64,000 nucleotides of DNA from Litoreibacter halocynthiae (GTDB taxonomy: Bacteria > Pseudomonadota > Alphaproteobacteria > Rhodobacterales > Rhodobacteraceae), in the NCBI RefSeq assembly GCF_004365635.1, contig NZ_SOBH01000001.1, positions 1,054,001 to 1,118,000 on the forward strand. Reading direction: 5' to 3'. Position numbers and translations under genes: made by a program. Position 1 is the first letter of the stretch. Each line of letters opens with the position of its first letter. Positions 35,478-43,155 of the stretch are shown here, piece after piece. Below the pieces are notes generated by a model that was not told the DNA's origin, ran no database searches, and saw nothing but the letters and a program-made list of their open reading frames with translations.

Positions 35478-35891
35478 TCAGGCGTCTTCGCTGGATTTGG
35501 CGGCTTCCGCACGCTCGTCCATGAAGGCATCGAACTCGGATTTGTCCTTGGCCTCGCGCAGACGTTCCAGGAAGGTCTCGAACGCGTGTTGCTCGTCCTC
35601 AAGGCGTTTCAGCATGTCGGCTTTGTAGGAATCAAACGCTGTGTTGCCGGAGGTTTTGAACCCGTGGCTAGAACGGTGCGCCATGGCGCGGCTGCGGCAG
35701 GAAGTGTTGAACATGCGTTTGCTCCAGATCATATATGCAAGAATGGCGAGGCCGACGGGCCACACGAAGATAAAGCCAAAGACCATGGCTGCGATCCATG
35801 CGCCCTTACCGCGCTCGTCCAGCCAGGCTTCAGCCCGGGCGAACCAGCCCATGCGGGGCATCGTGTGGGTGGCTGTTGGGGTAGGGGTCAT
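35478..35891 (-). CDS. DUF2852 family membrane protein
   Basis: A 137-residue protein. WFARAEAWLDERGKGAWIAAMVFGFIFVWPVGLAILAYMIWSKRM (about 15-58) gives one long or two short membrane segments and matches DUF2852; the cytoplasmic tail is strongly charged and helical (YKADMLKRLEDEQHAFETFLERLREAKDKSEFDAFMDERA), probably a coiled coil. Start ATG at 35891 after GGAG; the frame is open to 36008 but runs into the amt terminator. Function unknown; a membrane-curvature or envelope role would be speculation. Confidence 0.85.
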   Translation of the reverse strand: MTPTPTATHTMPRMGWFARAEAWLDERGKGAWIAAMVFGFIFVWPVGLAILAYMIWSKRMFNTSCRSRAMAHRSSHGFKTSGNTAFDSYKADMLKRLEDEQHAFETFLERLREAKDKSEFDAFMDERAEAAKSSEDA

Positions 35892-35979
35892 CTGTCGCTC
35901 CTTTATGTGAATGTTATTTACATTTACATATTTGGGGATTGCTGACGCGCTTTCAAGAGAATTCGGATCGAAAAACACG

Positions 35980-36004
35980 AAAAAGGGCGCAGTTTCCCGC
36001 GCCC
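35980..36004 (-). terminator. Intrinsic terminator after amt
   Basis: On the minus strand GGGCGC, an 8-base loop and GCGCCC (36004-35985) are followed by TTTTTCG. It begins 28 bases after the amt stop. Confidence 0.85.
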
Positions 36005-36031
36005 TCATTGAATTTGTTCAAATATTTTGGC

Positions 36032-37213
36032 TTAGGAAGTCAGCTCGTAAGCCCGTTCCCCATGCGAGGAAAGGTCCAAACCGGTGATTTCATCCTCTTC
36101 CGACACGCGAATTGGCAGGATCATCTTGATCAAAACTACCAATCCGGCGGTCACAACAGCTGTCCAGATGCCAACAACAACCAACCCGCCCAGCTGCGCG
36201 GTCCAACTTGCGTGACCAAACACCGCCAGCATGATGATACCGAAGATACCGCCCACACCATGCACCGCAAATACGTCCAGCGTATCGTCGATCTTAAGGA
36301 CGGTTTTGACCACGCCGCAGAGCTCTTGGCACATGATACCCGCGACGCCGCCAATTAGCATGGCCTCCATCGGCCCGACCGAGCCGGAGGCAGGTGTGAT
36401 CGACGCCAAGCCCGCGATGGTGCCTGTTACCATACCCACCAGCGACGCCTTGCCAAAGCGGATGCGCTCCCAAGCGGCCCAAGTAATAGACGCCATCGCC
36501 GCCGAGATATGCGTGACCGTAATCGCCATTGCCGCGCCACCGTCCGCCGCCAGTTGTGAGCCGCCGTTGAAGCCGAACCAGCCGACCCACAGCATCGCTG
36601 CACCGATCATCACCATGCCGGGATTGTGCGGCGGGACGGCCGCATTGCGACGCGGCCCAAGGAAGACTGCAAGGATCAACGCCGCGATACCCGCCGTCTG
36701 GTGCACCACGATGCCGCCCGCAAAATCGTTCACGCCATCTTCGAACAGCGACCACTCCGCGCCCGCCAGCAAGCCGCCGCCCCAGATCCAGTGCGCCACG
36801 GGTGCGTAACAGATCAGCATCCACAGCGACGAGAACACCATGATGAACGCGTAGCTTATGCGCTCCACATAGGCGCCGACGATCAGGGCAGGGGTGATGA
36901 TGGCGAAGGTCATCTGGAAGGCAAAGAACAGTACTTCGGGGATCGTTCCCGACAAGCTGTCCGCCGTCACGCCGTTCAGAAACGCCTTGTCCAGCCCGCC
37001 CCAGAACGCGTTGCCCTCGCCGAACGCGATGGAATATCCGGCGACCAGCCACAGGATGCTCATCACGCAGGCGATGGAGAAACATTGCATGAAAACGCTG
37101 AGCACGTTCCGCGCCCGTACCAGCCCGCCGTAAAATAGCGCCAGTCCGGGCAGAGTCATAAATAGCACCAAGGCTGTGGCGACGAGTATCCAAGCGGTGT
37201 CCGCTCCGTTCAT
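36032..37213 (-). CDS. amt: Ammonium transporter Amt
   Basis: A 393-residue channel with about 11 membrane segments. Family motifs are LPGLALFYGGLVRARNVLS, the phenylalanine-gate region FFAFQMTFAIITPALIVGAYVER, DFAGGIVVHQTAG, GPRRN, MLWVGWFGFNGGSQL and FAVHGVGGIFG (pore histidines in VVHQT and AVHGV). Start MNGADTAWILV at 37213. No glnK gene sits next to it, which is unusual since amtB is often paired with glnK. A dyad that resembles one upstream of dusB-ntrBC lies at 37310-37324. Confidence 0.96.
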   Translation of the reverse strand: MNGADTAWILVATALVLFMTLPGLALFYGGLVRARNVLSVFMQCFSIACVMSILWLVAGYSIAFGEGNAFWGGLDKAFLNGVTADSLSGTIPEVLFFAFQMTFAIITPALIVGAYVERISYAFIMVFSSLWMLICYAPVAHWIWGGGLLAGAEWSLFEDGVNDFAGGIVVHQTAGIAALILAVFLGPRRNAAVPPHNPGMVMIGAAMLWVGWFGFNGGSQLAADGGAAMAITVTHISAAMASITWAAWERIRFGKASLVGMVTGTIAGLASITPASGSVGPMEAMLIGGVAGIMCQELCGVVKTVLKIDDTLDVFAVHGVGGIFGIIMLAVFGHASWTAQLGGLVVVGIWTAVVTAGLVVLIKMILPIRVSEEDEITGLDLSSHGERAYELTS

Positions 37214-37309
37214 GGGGTCATTCCTTTTGTGTCCTGTTAGAGACCACAAACGGGCCGGAACGCGGAAGAAAGAGGCAGGGCCGCCCAAAACATGGGCGAT
37301 TGCGTCGGT

Positions 37310-37324
37310 GCTGAAATTTTAGGC
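37310..37324. promoter_or_regulatory. Dyad upstream of amt, shared with the dusB-ntrBC promoter region
   Basis: GCTGAA-ATT-TTAGGC, an imperfect dyad with 6-3-6 geometry, 97 bases upstream of the amt start. Compare the perfect GCCTAA-TTT-TTAGGC at 39502-39516. Both genes belong to nitrogen control, so NtrC or NtrX is a candidate binder. Confidence 0.4.
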
Positions 37325-37357
37325 TAAAACAAGGTGACGTGCCGCGATAGCGGGCAG

Positions 37358-37825
37358 TTAGGAAAGCGCGGACAGCAACAATGTCAGCGCATGGGCCACG
37401 GTGGCCCGACGCACTTCGCTGCGACCAAGTGCGCCGAATTGCACGGTTTCAGTCGCGACACCGCGCGCCGTTGCCACGCCGAAGCAGACCATACCTTCCG
37501 GTTTGAACTCCGAGCCGCCCGGTCCCGCGATCCCCGTCACCGACACCGCCAGATCCACGCCGGACGCCTTTAGTGCGCCTTCCGCCATTTCCCGCGCGAC
37601 CTGTTCGGACACCGCGCCATGGGCTTCCAGCGACGCCACCGTAACGTCCAGCATCTTTTGCTTGGCCGTGTTGGAATAGGTCACGAACCCGCATTCCACC
37701 ACGTCGGACGAGCCCGCGACCTCGGTCAATGTCCCTGCAATCAAGCCGCCGGTGCAACTTTCCGCCGTGGCGATGCGCCAACCCTTGGCCCGCGCCGCCT
37801 CAAGAACTTCAGCCGCATCAGCCAT
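37358..37825 (-). CDS. pncC: CinA C-terminal domain protein (probable nicotinamide-nucleotide amidohydrolase)
   Basis: A 155-residue stand-alone CinA-C domain: TAESCTGGLIAGTLTEVAGSSDVVECGFVTYSNTAKQKMLDV and VSVTGIAGPGGSEFKPEGMVCFGVA. The Ser in ESCTGG is the catalytic residue in PncC, which deamidates NMN to nicotinate mononucleotide for NAD recycling. It lacks the N-terminal MoCF domain of full CinA. Start MADAAEVLEAARAKGW at 37825 overlaps the pgpA stop by 8 bases. Activity is inferred from family. Confidence 0.88.
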   Translation of the reverse strand: MADAAEVLEAARAKGWRIATAESCTGGLIAGTLTEVAGSSDVVECGFVTYSNTAKQKMLDVTVASLEAHGAVSEQVAREMAEGALKASGVDLAVSVTGIAGPGGSEFKPEGMVCFGVATARGVATETVQFGALGRSEVRRATVAHALTLLLSALS

Positions 37826-38306
37826 GGGATATCCAAGCGCCAAGCATCACGACCAAAGCCGCCAGAACGCCCGCGATAACGTCATCCAGCATCACGCCCA
37901 GCGGCCCTTCCTTGCGGTCCGCCCAACCCACAGGGCCGGGTTTCCAGATGTCGAACAGCCGGAACGCGATGAACGCCGTCACGACGCCGGGCCACAGGGT
38001 CCAGAACGACACGCCCGCATGGCTGATCCCGACGGCAACCGGCAAAAGGGCAATCCATTGCCCCACCACTTCGTCGATCACAATCTCCGAGGGGTCGTGG
38101 TCGTCCTTGCCCTTGGTCTCCATCGAGGTGACGGCCCAGCCCAGAACGAACATTATCACCGTCAGCGCCGCCAGTGCCACGTAGCCGCGCCACTCTATTA
38201 TGCCCCACGCCGCGATCACCGCCGCGGCCGAGCCCCATGTGCCCGGCGCGGGGCGCAACAACCCGACATAGAAGAAGGTCGCCCAGAATTTTGACACCGA
38301 GAACAT
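37818..38306 (-). CDS. pgpA: Phosphatidylglycerophosphatase A
   Basis: A 162-residue membrane protein: FFYVGLLRPAPGTWGSAAAV at the start, DDHDPSEIVIDEVVGQWIALLP in the middle and FRLFDIWKPGPVGWADRKEGPLGVMLDDVIAGVLAA near the end. These are the PgpA signature stretches, with acidic residues for magnesium. It removes the phosphate from phosphatidylglycerol phosphate to give phosphatidylglycerol. It sits between ispDF (4-base gap) and the CinA-domain gene, all on the minus strand. Confidence 0.95.
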   Translation of the reverse strand: MFSVSKFWATFFYVGLLRPAPGTWGSAAAVIAAWGIIEWRGYVALAALTVIMFVLGWAVTSMETKGKDDHDPSEIVIDEVVGQWIALLPVAVGISHAGVSFWTLWPGVVTAFIAFRLFDIWKPGPVGWADRKEGPLGVMLDDVIAGVLAALVVMLGAWISHG

Positions 38307-38310
38307 CGCG

Positions 38311-39450
38311 TTACCCCTTCACCAGCGTGGCGGTCGCCATGCAGGCAATCCCCTCGCGTCTGCCGGTAAAGCCCAATTGCTCCGATGTTGTAGCCTTGAC
38401 GCTTACCCGATCCAGAGAAATATCCAGCAATTCCGACACCTTCTCACGCATCGTTAAAGCGTGAGGCCCGATCTTCGGCTCCTCGCAAATCAGCGTGCAA
38501 TCCACGTTGGAGATCGCAAACCCCATCTCGCCCGCCAAATCCCGCGCGTGTTCCAGAAACACATGGCTGGCCATGCCTTTCCATTGCGGGTCGCTTGGCG
38601 GGAAATGCTGCCCAATGTCGCCCTGCGCCAAAGCGCCATAAATCGCGTCCGTTATTGTGTGCAGCCCCACATCGGCGTCCGAGTGTCCTTGCAACCCGCG
38701 CCCGTGCGGCACCTTGATCCCACACAAAACCACATGATCCCCCGGCCCGAAGCGATGCACATCAAATCCGTTGCCAACCCGTATATCCACGGTGTTCTCC
38801 AAATATTGCTCGGCCCGGGCGAAATCCTCGGGCGTGGTGATCTTCAGGTTCCGCTCGCTGCCTGCCACGATGATCACGTCCATGCCAGCCGCGCGGGCAA
38901 TTTCCACGTCGTCTGCCGCGCCTCCGACATGCGATCGGTGCGCCGCCAGAATATCCGCCAGATGAAACCCTTGCGGGGTCTGTGCGCGGTATAGATCGCT
39001 GCGGTCCTGCGTGCCGGAAACCTTGCCGCCGTCACCGCGCCACAGCGCGTCCGTCACCGCCAAGGCAGGGGCCGCGCCTTGTGCGTCCTGCAAGCCGTTC
39101 AACACGCCGTCAATCACGTCAGCGCTCACCAAAGGCCGCGCGCCGTCATGGATCAGCACAAGATCAAAGCGGCCCTCGACAGCCTGCAACCCGTTCAGGA
39201 CCGAGGCGTCGCGGCTTTCGCCACCGGTGACGACCCTAACCCCGTCCGGCATCCAGTCCACGGGCGCGTTGTCAGGGACGACCAAGACAATTTCGTCCAC
39301 AGACGGGTGCGCGGAGAAGGCGGCACAGGTCCAGTCGATGACGCGGCGACGCGCAAGCGCTTGCCATTGCTTGGCAATTTCGCCACCCGCACGGGTGCCA
39401 CGACCTGCCGCCACGATCACGGCGACCACAGAGGGGCGGTTCAAATCCAT
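38311..39450 (-). CDS. ispDF: Bifunctional IspD/IspF (MEP isoprenoid pathway)
   Basis: A 379-residue fusion. Residues about 8-220 are IspD ([27 protein letters not shown] nucleotide-binding loop; [16 protein letters not shown]), which makes CDP-methylerythritol. Residues about 222-379 are IspF ([12 protein letters not shown] with the zinc-binding Asp and His; [35 protein letters not shown]), which cyclises the later intermediate. The middle enzyme IspE is encoded elsewhere. The fusion is common in alphaproteobacteria. It is divergent from dusB; the dyad at 39502 lies between them. Confidence 0.97.
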   Translation of the reverse strand: MDLNRPSVVAVIVAAGRGTRAGGEIAKQWQALARRRVIDWTCAAFSAHPSVDEIVLVVPDNAPVDWMPDGVRVVTGGESRDASVLNGLQAVEGRFDLVLIHDGARPLVSADVIDGVLNGLQDAQGAAPALAVTDALWRGDGGKVSGTQDRSDLYRAQTPQGFHLADILAAHRSHVGGAADDVEIARAAGMDVIIVAGSERNLKITTPEDFARAEQYLENTVDIRVGNGFDVHRFGPGDHVVLCGIKVPHGRGLQGHSDADVGLHTITDAIYGALAQGDIGQHFPPSDPQWKGMASHVFLEHARDLAGEMGFAISNVDCTLICEEPKIGPHALTMREKVSELLDISLDRVSVKATTSEQLGFTGRREGIACMATATLVKG

Positions 39451-39501
39451 GAGATTTGTCTATGATGTGCGCATCCGAAGAACAATGCCCCCGTTACCAA
39501 C

Positions 39502-39516
39502 GCCTAATTTTTAGGC
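39502..39516. promoter_or_regulatory. Perfect dyad between ispDF and dusB-ntrBC
   Basis: GCCTAA-TTT-TTAGGC, a perfect 6-3-6 inverted repeat. It lies 106 bases upstream of the dusB TTG start and 52 bases upstream of ispDF. A near copy precedes amt (37310-37324). Confidence 0.5.
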
Positions 39517-39621
39517 AAACACAAATAATGCGGCATGTTATCGCGAATTCCCTTGCGCCACACGTTGCCAGCACCTTGTGAAGCGGGTAGCCAAGTGAGC
39601 GAATGCACAAGGATTAGGCGT

Positions 39622-40599
39622 TTGCACATCCAACTGGCAAATCATCAGATCGACCCCCCGGTATTGCTCGCCCCATTGGCGGGGATCACCGACTTGCCGT
39701 TCCGCAAGCTGGTGTCGAGCTTCGGTGCGGGGCTGGTGGTGTCGGAAATGGTCGCCAGTCAGGAAATGGTGCAAGCCAAACCCGGCGTGCGCGAAAAGGC
39801 CGAACTGGGCATGGAATTTGCCAACACTTCCGTACAATTGGCCGGACGCGAAGCCCGCTGGATGGCCGAGGCCGCCCGCGTCGTCGCCGCCAACGGCGCC
39901 CGCGTAATCGACATCAACATGGGCTGCCCTGCCAAGAAGGTCACCAACGGCTATTCCGGCTCCGCACTGCTCAAGGATCTGGACCACGCGCTGACCCTGA
40001 TCGACGCGGTGGTCGGCGCAGTCGATATCCCCGTGACCCTGAAAACCCGTTTGGGATGGGACGATGATCTGCTCAATGCGCCAACATTAGCGAGGCGGGC
40101 CGAGGATGCTGGCATCTGCATGATCACGATCCATGGCCGCACCCGCTGCCAGTTCTACAAGGGCCGCGCCGACTGGGCGGCCATCCGCACTGTGAAGGAC
40201 GCCGTTACCATTCCCGTCGTGGCAAATGGCGATATTACCGACGCCGCGACTGCCCGCACTGCGCTCGATGTTTCTGGTGCGGATGGTGTGATGATCGGGC
40301 GGGGCGCACAGGGTCGCCCTTGGGCTTTGGCACAGGTGGCGCACACGCTCCATGGCACCGCCGCGCCGGACATCCCGACGGGTGAGGCACTGGCCGATAT
40401 GGTCGCGGCACATTACGAGGACATGCTCGATTTCTACGGCCCCGAGCTTGGGCTGCGCGTCGCCCGCAAACATTTGGGCTGGTATATGGACGGGGCAGGG
40501 ACCGCCGCCCCGCTGCGCCGCGAGGTGCTCACCGCGAAATCCTCCGAAAAGGTCCTAAAGCTGTTGCCGCTGGCGCTGGAAAACGGGGCCGCCGCATGA
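39622..40599 (+). CDS. dusB: tRNA-dihydrouridine synthase DusB (NifR3)
   Basis: A 325-residue flavin enzyme that reduces uridine to dihydrouridine in tRNA. Landmarks are LLAPLAGITDLPFRKLVSSFGAGLVVSEMVAS, INMGCPAKKVTNGYSGSALL (catalytic Cys), TIHGRTRCQFYKGRADW, VVANGDITD and GVMIGRGAQGRPW. I chose the TTG at 39622 (AAGGA 8 bases before; N-terminus xHIQLANHQIDPPVLLAPLAG as in relatives). An ATG at 39535 or GTG at 39595 would give a longer, atypical start. It is the first gene of the nifR3-ntrB-ntrC arrangement known in Rhodobacter; its stop overlaps ntrB. Confidence 0.92.
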   Translation: MHIQLANHQIDPPVLLAPLAGITDLPFRKLVSSFGAGLVVSEMVASQEMVQAKPGVREKAELGMEFANTSVQLAGREARWMAEAARVVAANGARVIDINMGCPAKKVTNGYSGSALLKDLDHALTLIDAVVGAVDIPVTLKTRLGWDDDLLNAPTLARRAEDAGICMITIHGRTRCQFYKGRADWAAIRTVKDAVTIPVVANGDITDAATARTALDVSGADGVMIGRGAQGRPWALAQVAHTLHGTAAPDIPTGEALADMVAAHYEDMLDFYGPELGLRVARKHLGWYMDGAGTAAPLRREVLTAKSSEKVLKLLPLALENGAAA

Positions 40600-41672
40600 C
40601 CGCCAGCTTCTTTGACACTTTGTGGATATCGCTCCCGATCCCGTGCTTGGTCATCGACGGCCAAAGCAATATCGCCGAGATCAATCCGGCGGGCGAGACC
40701 TTCATGAACGCCTCCGCCAAGTCCCTGCGCGGCGCGCCGGTCTGGGACAAGCTGCATGTCGACGCGCCATTGGATGAGGCCGTCACCCGTGTGCGCCGTG
40801 ACGGTTCCGCCCTGTTTGTGAACACGGTCGATGTCGGGTCGGGCGAGAAACCACCTGTGCAGTGCAACGTGCAGTTGACCACCATTGTCGATCGCCCCGG
40901 CTACATCATGATCCTGCTGGAGCCGCGCGAAATTGCCCATAAAATGGGCCGCGACCTGCAATCCAAAAGCGCGGCGCGCTCTGCTATCGGCATGGCCGAA
41001 ATGCTGGCCCATGAAATCAAGAACCCGCTGGCTGGCATCACTGGTGCCGCGCAGTTGCTGAGTATGAACCTGAGCGGCGATGACGTTGAACTGACCGATC
41101 TGATCGTCGAGGAATCCCGTCGCGTGGTGAAGTTGTTGGAGCAAGTCGAACAGTTCGGCAATCTGCGCCCGCCCTTGCGCGGCGCCGTCAACCTGCACGA
41201 CATACTTGATCGCGCGCAAAAAAGCGCCGCCGTGGGCTTTGCCGCGCATATGAAGATCAGGGAAAACTACGACCCGTCGCTACCGTCCACCTTTGCTGAT
41301 TCCGACCAGTTGCTTCAGGTCTTCCAGAACCTGCTGAAAAACGCATCGGAGGCCTCAGACAAATCCGGCGGCACGATCGAAATCCGCACCTTCTACGAGA
41401 TGTCCCTGCGCGTGGAGCGCCCCGACGGCACCCGCGCCGCAGTGCCGTTACAGGTCGAAATCATCGACGACGGCCCCGGACTGCCGCAAGAGCTTGCAGG
41501 CGAGGTGTTCGAGCCTTTCGTCTCTGGCCGCGAAAACGGAACCGGCCTCGGGCTGGCGCTGGTCTCGAAAATCATCTCGGAGCATGACGGCTGGATTTCC
41601 GTCACCTCCGTTCCCGGGCGCACGGTGTTCCGCATCTCGCTGCCCGTCGCCCCGAAACTGCATGACCTATGA
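40596..41672 (+). CDS. ntrB: Nitrogen regulation histidine kinase NtrB (GlnL)
   Basis: A 358-residue soluble kinase with a PAS-like N-terminal domain (about 8-115: PCLVIDGQSNIAEINPAGETFM), the phospho-acceptor His in MLAHEIKNPLAGITGAAQLL (about 146), and an ATPase domain (FQNLLKNASEA, IIDDGPGLP, GTGLGLALVSKIISEHDG). It senses nitrogen state via PII proteins and phosphorylates NtrC. It has no membrane segment. It overlaps dusB by 4 bases and is followed by ntrC after 26 bases. Confidence 0.95.
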   Translation: MTASFFDTLWISLPIPCLVIDGQSNIAEINPAGETFMNASAKSLRGAPVWDKLHVDAPLDEAVTRVRRDGSALFVNTVDVGSGEKPPVQCNVQLTTIVDRPGYIMILLEPREIAHKMGRDLQSKSAARSAIGMAEMLAHEIKNPLAGITGAAQLLSMNLSGDDVELTDLIVEESRRVVKLLEQVEQFGNLRPPLRGAVNLHDILDRAQKSAAVGFAAHMKIRENYDPSLPSTFADSDQLLQVFQNLLKNASEASDKSGGTIEIRTFYEMSLRVERPDGTRAAVPLQVEIIDDGPGLPQELAGEVFEPFVSGRENGTGLGLALVSKIISEHDGWISVTSVPGRTVFRISLPVAPKLHDL

Positions 41673-41698
41673 CCCACCCGAAAGAGAGCACCTGACCC

Positions 41699-43069
41699 AT
41701 GGACGGCACCGTACTTGTCGCAGATGACGACCGCACCATTCGCACTGTCTTAACCCAAGCGCTGACGCGGGCAGGGTGCAAGGTTCACGCCACCTCGTCG
41801 CTGACCACGCTGATGCGGTGGGTCGGTGAGGGGAAGGGTGATCTGGTGATCTCCGACGTGATGATGCCGGACGGGAACGGCTTGGAAATGTTGCCCGCCA
41901 TTCGCGACCAGCGCCCGTCCTTGCCGGTGATCATTATCTCGGCCCAAAACACGATCATGACCGCCATTCAGGCGACCGAGGCCGACGCCTATGACTACTT
42001 GCCCAAACCATTCGACCTGCCGGACCTGATGAAACGCGCGGCGCGTGCGCTGGACCGCAAACGGGTGGTTTCCAAACCGCACAGCGCGGAGGAGCCGAGC
42101 AGCGAAGGCAGCGACTTGCCCTTGGTGGGTCGCACACCGGCCATGCAGGATCTTTACCGCCTGGTGGCCCGCGTGATGAACACCGATTTGTCGGTGATGA
42201 TCACTGGGGAAAACGGCACCGGCAAAAGCCTGATTGCCCGCGCCATTCATGACTTTTCCGACCGACGCAACCTGCCGCTGGTGACCGCAACGCCCAGCGA
42301 TCTGGCCGCGATGGAGGGGCCTGCAACCATCCTCAGCCGCGCCCGTGGTGGCTCGATCCTGTTTGACGAAGTGTCCGACCTTGACGGCGATGCCCAAGCG
42401 CGCATCGTGCGGATGCTGGACAGCCTGACGGATGACGCACCGCGCATTCTCGCGACGTCGCAGCAGGACCTGATGGCCAAGATGGAATCCGGCGCTTTCC
42501 GGCAAGACCTGTTTTACCGCCTGTGCGGCGTAACTGTGAACGTGCCCTCCTTGCGTGAACGGGTCGAAGACATCCCGCTTCTAACCCAGCATTTCTTACT
42601 GAAAGCAGAACGCGACGGCACGCCTTCGCGACAATTTTCAAAAGATGCGTTGGAATTGGTGCGCACTTACAGCTGGCCCGGCAATGTGCGGCAGCTGGAA
42701 AACACCGTACGCCGCTTGACGGTCACCGCCACCGAGGGCGAGATCAGGCACAAGGATGTCGAGCAGGTCCTCGGCAGCCAGCCAGAAACCGAGCCCTTGA
42801 TGGGTGGTGCCACGGCCGACAAGCTGTCCGCTTCGGTCGCCCTGCATCTGCGGCGCTACTTTGATCTGCATGGCGGGGTGCTGCCACCACCCGGCCTGTA
42901 CCAGCGTATTTTGCGCGAGGTGGAGCTGCCATTGATGGAAATTGCCTTGGAAGCCACAGGCGGAAATCAGGCTAAATGTGCCGATTTACTTGGCATCAAC
43001 CGCAATACCTTGAGAAAAAAGGTGACAGACCTCGATATTCGCGTGACACGGCGCCGCAAGTTGATGTAA
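41699..43069 (+). CDS. ntrC: Nitrogen response regulator NtrC, lacking the GAFTGA loop
   Basis: A 456-residue regulator with receiver ([10 protein letters not shown]; Asp53 in [12 protein letters not shown]), AAA+ domain (Walker [10 protein letters not shown]; Walker [32 protein letters not shown]) and a C-terminal Fis-type helix-turn-helix ([22 protein letters not shown]). The stretch that should hold GAFTGA, between [11 protein letters not shown] and [12 protein letters not shown], is shortened and lacks it. The same is known for Rhodobacter capsulatus NtrC, which works with housekeeping RNA polymerase rather than sigma54. Confidence 0.95.
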   Translation: MDGTVLVADDDRTIRTVLTQALTRAGCKVHATSSLTTLMRWVGEGKGDLVISDVMMPDGNGLEMLPAIRDQRPSLPVIIISAQNTIMTAIQATEADAYDYLPKPFDLPDLMKRAARALDRKRVVSKPHSAEEPSSEGSDLPLVGRTPAMQDLYRLVARVMNTDLSVMITGENGTGKSLIARAIHDFSDRRNLPLVTATPSDLAAMEGPATILSRARGGSILFDEVSDLDGDAQARIVRMLDSLTDDAPRILATSQQDLMAKMESGAFRQDLFYRLCGVTVNVPSLRERVEDIPLLTQHFLLKAERDGTPSRQFSKDALELVRTYSWPGNVRQLENTVRRLTVTATEGEIRHKDVEQVLGSQPETEPLMGGATADKLSASVALHLRRYFDLHGGVLPPPGLYQRILREVELPLMEIALEATGGNQAKCADLLGINRNTLRKKVTDLDIRVTRRRKLM

Positions 43070-43155
43070 AACCGCAACAGTCACCGTGACGATCGGGCCG
43101 CAGGGACGGCGCGACGATCACATCAACAAGACGTGGCAAGGCGGTAAGAAAGCAG

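Noticed and set aside
37214-37357. Sigma54 promoter for amt
   Set aside because: No TGGCAC-N5-TTGC-type pair on the minus strand; also NtrC and NtrX lack the sigma54 loop.
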